Under the pieces are notes generated by a model. It did not search any database and had not been told where the DNA came from. It saw only the letters and a list, made by a program, of their open reading frames with translations. Shown here in pieces: positions 59,823 to 64,000 of a DNA stretch of 64,000 nt. Position numbers and translations under genes: made by a program. Source of the DNA: Streptomyces sp. NBC_00285 (GTDB taxonomy: Bacteria > Actinomycetota > Actinomycetes > Streptomycetales > Streptomycetaceae); assembly GCF_036174265.1 (NCBI RefSeq), contig NZ_CP108055.1, forward strand, positions 3,162,001 through 3,226,000, given 5' to 3'. Each line of letters begins with the position of its first letter. The stretch's first letter is position 1.

Positions 59823-60899
59823 TCAGATCTCGATGCACGTGCGCAGGGAGGTGCCCGTGCGCATCTGGTCGAGTGCTTCGTTGATCTCGCTCAGCTGCAC
59901 CCGGTGGGTGATCAGGCCGTCCAGGTCGACGCGGCCGGCCCGCCACAGGGCGATGGTCCGCTCGTAGGAGCGCAGGACGTCGCCACCGCCGTACATCGAC
60001 GGCAGGATGCGCTTCTCGTCGAAGAACAGCTCGAACATGTTGAGCTGGAGGTTGTCGTCCATGGCTCCCGCGCCGACGATCACGAGGGTGCCGCCGCGCC
60101 GGGTGGTGTCGTACGCCGTGCGGGCGGTCGCCGACCTGCCGACGACCTCGAAGACGTAGTCGAAGCCCTCGCCCGCGGTGACCTGCTGCTTGGCGTCGGC
60201 CAGTTCCTCCGGGGAGACGGCCCGGGTGGCGCCGAACTTCAGGGCGGCCTCCCGGCGCGAGGCGACCGGGTCGACGGCGACGATCTCGGCGGCGCCCTTG
60301 AGACGGGCACCCTGGATCGCGGAGATGCCGACACCGCCGCAGCCGATCACGGCGACCGACGAACCGGCCTCCACATCGGCGGTGTTGAGCGCGGCCCCGA
60401 GTCCGGTGGTGACCCCGCAACCGATCAGCGCCGCTATGTCGAAGGGCACGTCGTCGGGGATCGGCACCGCGCAGCCCGCGTCGACGACGACCTCCTCGGC
60501 GAAGGTGCCGGTGCCGGCGAAGCCGAAGATGTCCCCGGCGGGGCGCCTGAAGTTGGGGGTGCCCGCGTTCATGAACCCGGCCAGGCACAGTTCGGTCTGG
60601 CCGCGCTTGCAGGCGGGACAGACTCCGCAGGCGGGCAGCCAGCAGACGACGACCCGGTCGCCGGGCTTCAAGTGGCTGACGCCTTCCCCGACTTCGAGGA
60701 TCTCGCCCGCGCCCTCGTGCCCGGGAACGAAGGGCGCGGGCTGCGGGAGGACCCCGCCCATCGCGGACAGGTCGGAGTGGCACAGCCCCGTGGCCCGTAC
60801 CCGGATCCTGACCCTGCCCGGCCCGAACCCCACCGCCTCGACGTCGTCGAGGACTTCGAGCTTTTCCTGGCCGATCTCGTGCAGTACGGCTGCGCGCAT
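59823..60899 (-). CDS. zinc-dependent alcohol dehydrogenase (MDR family)
   Basis: 358 residues. Catalytic zinc ligands: Cys in RATGLCHSDLSAM and HE in VPGHEGAGEIL. Structural zinc: four Cys in ACGVCPACKRGQTELC. The NAD(H) fold is VAVIGCGGVGISAIQGARLKG. It resembles class III-like and mycothiol/NDMA-associated dehydrogenases of actinobacteria. It lies 8 bases before the SDR gene and 30 bases after MaoC, so the three probably form one operon. Confidence 0.92.
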   Translation of the reverse strand: MRAAVLHEIGQEKLEVLDDVEAVGFGPGRVRIRVRATGLCHSDLSAMGGVLPQPAPFVPGHEGAGEILEVGEGVSHLKPGDRVVVCWLPACGVCPACKRGQTELCLAGFMNAGTPNFRRPAGDIFGFAGTGTFAEEVVVDAGCAVPIPDDVPFDIAALIGCGVTTGLGAALNTADVEAGSSVAVIGCGGVGISAIQGARLKGAAEIVAVDPVASRREAALKFGATRAVSPEELADAKQQVTAGEGFDYVFEVVGRSATARTAYDTTRRGGTLVIVGAGAMDDNLQLNMFELFFDEKRILPSMYGGGDVLRSYERTIALWRAGRVDLDGLITHRVQLSEINEALDQMRTGTSLRTCIEI

Positions 60900-60929
60900 G
60901 GTGCGGCTCCCCTCAGGGTCATCCAGGGT

Positions 60930-61787
60930 TCAGGAGTGTTCGACGATGGTGTCGGCGAGGACGGGCGCGTCGTCCCGTTCGATCGCGCCGACGGCGACCC
61001 GGGTGGACTCCGCCGTGTGCCACATACGGATCCGCAGGGTCTCCCCCGGATACACGACCCCGGCGAACCGGGTGGCGTAGGACCGCACCCGGGTCACGTC
61101 CCCGCCGAGCAGCGTGTCGACGACTGCCTTCAGCGTCATGCCGTAGGTGCACAGCCCGTGCAGGATGGGCCGTTCGAACCCGGCGACCTTCGCGAACTCC
61201 GGGTCGGCGTGCAGCGGGTTCCAGTCGCCGGAGAGGCGGTACAGCAGTGCCTGGTCCTCGCGGATCGGGCGCTCGACGGTCCGGTCCGGCTCGCCGGCCG
61301 GGGGTTCCAGGCGGGCGGAGGGGCCGCGGTCACCGCCCCAGCCGCCCTCTCCCCGTACGAAGATCTGGGCGTCGTTCGTCCACAACGGGCCCTCGGTGTC
61401 GGCCACTTCGGTCCGCATGACCAGGACCGCGGCCTTGCCCTTGTCGTACACGGCGGCGATCCGGTTGGTCGCGGTGGCGGTGCCCGCGGCCGGGAGGGGC
61501 CGGTGGATCACGAGACTCTGCCCGCCGTGCAGGACGCGGGCGAGGTCGACCTCGATGCCCGGCATCGACAGTCCGCTGATCACCCCCGGCGAGCCCGAGC
61601 CGGCGACGGTGGCGAAGCTGGGCAGGACGTGCAGGCGGGATTCGAGGGTGTAGCGCAGTTCGTCGGGGTCGGCCGCGGGGGTCCCGGCACCGATGCCGAG
61701 GTGGTAGAGCTGGACGTCCTTCGAGGTCCAGGAGATCTCGCCGGTCCGGGGTTCGGCGGCGAGGGCTTTGGCGGCATCGATGGGCAT
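60930..61787 (-). CDS. MaoC-family 2-enoyl-CoA hydratase
   Basis: 285 residues, double hot-dog fold. The C-terminal half holds the catalytic Asp/His motif YRLSGDWNPLHADPEFAKVAGFERPILHGLCTYG. The N-terminal half is the non-catalytic hot dog that shapes a pocket for long or bulky acyl chains, as in peroxisomal hydratase 2 and actinobacterial steroid enzymes. It likely hydrates trans-2-enoyl-CoA to the (R)-3-hydroxyacyl-CoA that the SDR protein then oxidises. It is the first gene of the three-gene minus-strand unit. Confidence 0.9.
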   Translation of the reverse strand: MPIDAAKALAAEPRTGEISWTSKDVQLYHLGIGAGTPAADPDELRYTLESRLHVLPSFATVAGSGSPGVISGLSMPGIEVDLARVLHGGQSLVIHRPLPAAGTATATNRIAAVYDKGKAAVLVMRTEVADTEGPLWTNDAQIFVRGEGGWGGDRGPSARLEPPAGEPDRTVERPIREDQALLYRLSGDWNPLHADPEFAKVAGFERPILHGLCTYGMTLKAVVDTLLGGDVTRVRSYATRFAGVVYPGETLRIRMWHTAESTRVAVGAIERDDAPVLADTIVEHS

Positions 61788-62373
61788 ACGGCTCCTGACA
61801 GTGGCGGACTCAAGACCCCGGTACGGCCGTCCGCACCGTCGGCCGCACCGAGGTCGTCGCGGGCCGATCTAGAACGCGTTCCAGTCCGGCGACCTCTGTA
61901 TAGCCGAGCACACCGCACTTGTGAAGGCTCCTGACGGGGTGTCAGGTTTGGTGGGTGGCTCCACGGGTGCGTCGGTTGGCAGGTCTGTTCGTGGTCGGGT
62001 GTGTCGGCCCGCGGGTCTGCCCGCGTCCAGGTCTGTTCGTGGTCGGGTGTGTCGGCCCCCGGGTCTGTTCGCGTCCAGGTCTGTTCGCGAGCCCGTCGGT
62101 ACCGGGCCTGCCGGTCCCGACTCTGCCGGTACTCAAGTCCCTCGGCCCCCAGGCCCCCGTCCCCGAGCCCGTCGGTCCCAGAGCCTGCCGGTATCCAAGC
62201 TCCTCGGCCCAGGCCCGTCTGTCTGTCTGTCTGTTCCCAGGCCTGCCGGTCCCGAGCCCGTCGGCCTCCAGGCCCGTCCGTCCCTCCCGTCCGGCACCCG
62301 GGACATTTGTCCTGCCGGATTCCGTACAAGCGCATCTGCCGGGCGGGCGGGGCAAGTTCGTAGCGTCGACGTC
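61788..62373. other. 586-base divergent region with tandem repeats
   Basis: Between the MaoC unit (minus) and ABC transporter (plus). It contains a 48-base tandem repeat (61981 on), a longer Pro/Gly-coding-like degenerate stretch with recurrent CGGTCCC/CTGCCGGT elements, and a (CTGT)n run near 62219. TAGCGT (62361-62366), seven bases before ATG 62374, could be a -10 for a leaderless message. The plus frame reading through has no ribosome binding site and I reject it as coding. Confidence 0.55.
61981..62100. repeat. 48-base tandem repeat
   Basis: Copies start with AGGTCTGTTCG at 61981, 62029 and 62077 (the third partial). The first two are nearly identical. Confidence 0.75.
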
Positions 62374-63300
62374 ATGACAGCGACCAGCACAGCCATCGCC
62401 TTCACGGGTGCGGTCAAGACCTTCGGCGCCGTACGCGCCGTCGACGGGATCGATCTGGAGATCTCATCCGGCGAGACCGTCGCGCTGCTCGGCCGCAACG
62501 GTGCCGGCAAGTCGACGACGATCTCTCTGCTGCTCGGCCTGAACGAGCCCGACGCCGGCACCGTACGGCTCTTCGGCGCGACCCCTGCCGACGCGGTGCG
62601 GACCGGCCGGGTGGGCGCGATGCTCCAGGAGGCGCGGGCGGTCCCACGGGTCACCGTCCGCGAGCTGGTCGCCTTCGTGGCCGGTCGCTATCCGGCACCG
62701 CTGCCCGTCACCGAGGCCCTGGAGCTGGCCGGGATCACCGAGCTCGCCGAGCGGCGCGTGGACCGGCTCTCCGGCGGCCAGACCCAGCGCGTGCGGTTCG
62801 CCGTGGCGCTCGCCGGGAACCCCGCACTGATCGTCCTGGACGAGCCCACCGCCGCCCTTGACGTGGAGGCACGGCACGCTTTCTGGGCCTCGATACGGGG
62901 GTACGCCCGCCGTGGCCACACCGTCCTGTTCTCCACCCACCACCTGGAGGAGGCGGACGCGTTCGCCGACCGGATCCTGGTCGTCGACCACGGCCGGATC
63001 GTCGCGGACGGCACGGGCGAGCAGCTGCGGCGGTCGGCGGGCGGCAGCCTCGTCACCGTGGACGCGGCGGGCCGTGACACCGCGGGCTTCGGCCTTCTTC
63101 CCGGCGTCCGGTCGGTGGAGGTACGCGGTGGACGGGCCCGGCTGCGCACCGACGACTCCGACGCGACGGTGATCGCCCTGGCCGAGCTGGGTGCGATCCG
63201 TGGCCTGACGGTCGCCCCGGCCTCACTGGACGACGCGTTCCTCGCGCTCACCGCACGGCACTCCCCGCAGGTCACCTCGTCGGTCCTGGAGGCGATGTGA
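62374..63300 (+). CDS. ABC-2 type exporter ATP-binding protein (DrrA/CcmA class)
   Basis: 308 residues. Walker A GRNGAGKSTT, signature RLSGGQTQRVRFA, Walker B ALIVLDEPTAALD, switch His in STHHLEEAD, and a C-terminal ~80-residue domain of the drug/antibiotic exporter class. ATG 62374 is used because the ABC fold starts at once; it has no clear Shine-Dalgarno but a TAGCGT hexamer sits at leaderless spacing. It is coupled to the permease gene by a one-base overlap (TGATG). The substrate is unknown. Confidence 0.92.
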   Translation: MTATSTAIAFTGAVKTFGAVRAVDGIDLEISSGETVALLGRNGAGKSTTISLLLGLNEPDAGTVRLFGATPADAVRTGRVGAMLQEARAVPRVTVRELVAFVAGRYPAPLPVTEALELAGITELAERRVDRLSGGQTQRVRFAVALAGNPALIVLDEPTAALDVEARHAFWASIRGYARRGHTVLFSTHHLEEADAFADRILVVDHGRIVADGTGEQLRRSAGGSLVTVDAAGRDTAGFGLLPGVRSVEVRGGRARLRTDDSDATVIALAELGAIRGLTVAPASLDDAFLALTARHSPQVTSSVLEAM

Positions 63301-64000
63301 TGCTCGACTACCTGTGGCTGGAGACCCGCCGGACCCTGCGGGACACCGGTTTCGTGATCGGCGGCATCGCGATGCCCGTGATGATGTACCTGCTGTTCAC
63401 CAATCTCGGCGCCGACGAGTCCGGTTGGAGGACCGGCGCCATGGTGGGCATGGCCGCGTACGGTGCGGTCGGATCGGCGTTGAACACCGGCGGCGGGGTC
63501 GCCGAGGACCGGGCGATCGGCTGGCTGCGGCAGCTGCGGGTGACACCGATGCCGCCGCGCCAGGTGGTCCTCGGGCGGGCCCTGACCGGTTCCGTGACCG
63601 TCCTGCCGGCGATCGTGGCCGTGCTCACGGCGGGCGGGCTGGTCAACGGCGTACGGCTCGCCCTCTGGCAGTGGGCGGCGATCGCGGTGCTGCTGTGGCT
63701 GGGCTCGGTGCCGTTCACTCTGCTGGGTCTTGGCAACGGCTACCGGCTCACCGGGCAGACCACCGGCGTGGCGAACATGGCCTGCAACCTGGGCCTCGCG
63801 GTGCTCGGCGGCCTGTGGTTCCCGGTCGCCCTCTTCCCGGGCTGGCTGCGCACGCTGTCCGCGTACACCCCCACCAACCGCTTCGCCGAGCTGGGCGGGT
63901 CGGTCGCTGCGGGCCACGCGCCCACGGCCGGCGCGGTCCTGGTGCTGGGAGTGTGGCTGCTGCTGTTCGGTTCGTACGCTGTCCTGTCGTACCGGCGGCA
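63300..64000 (+). CDS. ABC-2 type transporter permease (3' end missing)
   Basis: At least 233 residues are visible before the window ends. It begins MLDYLWLETRRTLRDTGFVIGG and has about six hydrophobic segments of the ABC-2 permease fold (for example VMMYLLFTNLG, LPAIVAVLTAGGLVNG, LGLAVLGGLWFPVALFP). The conserved GWLRQLRVTPMPPRQVVLGRAL segment, typical of drug exporters, precedes the third. It pairs with the ATPase just upstream. Confidence 0.88.
   Translation, partial: MLDYLWLETRRTLRDTGFVIGGIAMPVMMYLLFTNLGADESGWRTGAMVGMAAYGAVGSALNTGGGVAEDRAIGWLRQLRVTPMPPRQVVLGRALTGSVTVLPAIVAVLTAGGLVNGVRLALWQWAAIAVLLWLGSVPFTLLGLGNGYRLTGQTTGVANMACNLGLAVLGGLWFPVALFPGWLRTLSAYTPTNRFAELGGSVAAGHAPTAGAVLVLGVWLLLFGSYAVLSYRR

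Noticed and set aside
61981..62100. Possible CRISPR-like array in the 48-base repeats
   Set aside because: Copies are contiguous with no variable spacers and no cas genes are nearby.
61921..62373. 151-codon in-frame extension upstream of the ABC ATPase
   Set aside because: It is translated tandem repeat (RSVRGRVCRP), has no ribosome binding site, and the ATPase fold begins at ATG 62374.

Overview
The window is very GC-rich, with GTG starts, many 4-base stop/start overlaps (ATGA, GTGA) and TTA codons confined to one atypical gene. With Streptomyces-type gene families throughout, it fits a Streptomyces (or close relative) chromosome. There is no assembly problem visible; both ends cut through ABC transporter permease genes.

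Layout. 1-5.6 kb: ordinary accessory/core genes (ABC exporter, aldo/keto reductase, NTF2-like protein, DoxX, MazG-like protein, and an M24 peptidase homologue that has lost three of five metal ligands). 5.6-6.9 kb: decayed genes, namely a shred of a formylglycine-generating-enzyme-type gene, a PfkB kinase lacking its catalytic Asp, and a metK remnant with a large internal deletion. 6.9-9.6 kb: a secreted protein and a convergent two-component pair.

9.6-42.8 kb is a type II (aromatic) polyketide cluster. The core is KS-alpha, chain-length factor, ACP, ActIII-type ketoreductase and a didomain aromatase/cyclase. Tailoring genes are a P450, a Rieske oxygenase, a bicovalent-flavin oxidase, an ABM monooxygenase, reductases, two MycE-type sugar O-methyltransferases and a glycosyltransferase; there is also an MFS exporter, a type II thioesterase and a SARP activator. 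No deoxysugar biosynthesis genes are present, so a sugar made elsewhere (rhamnose would fit) is inferred. A five-gene, fully overlapping operon (class III CoA-transferase, CitE-like lyase, cyclase-fold protein, MmgE/PrpD protein, ANL adenylating enzyme) at 11.2-16.7 kb looks catabolic but carries a SARP-type operator. A SWIM protein/SNF2 helicase pair sits inside the cluster.

Reading intergenic regions by eye, I found paired TCGAGCG-like heptamers at the 11-base period typical of SARP operators in front of nearly every cluster transcription unit. Most end exactly 8 bases before an xAnnnT -10-like hexamer. The KS-alpha promoter instead carries a run of about 14 heptamer-like units. These sites define a probable regulon from the carboxylesterase (9848) to the cyclase (42716), presumably under the SARP at 20617.

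43.1-48.1 kb: a small low-GC island between two identical 23-base copies of the 3' end of rnpB (RNase P RNA gene, 48113-48517, minus strand). It carries a Fic toxin with a fused-type antitoxin, a HEPN fragment and a large single-chain restriction-methylation enzyme, but no integrase. 48.4-64 kb: chromosomal genes (DMT transporter, AraC regulator, Uma2 protein, RNB ribonuclease, YaaA, KDPG aldolase, RNase H/phosphatase fusion, zinc-ribbon protein, Nif3, fatty-acid-type SDR/ADH/MaoC operon, ABC-2 exporter).
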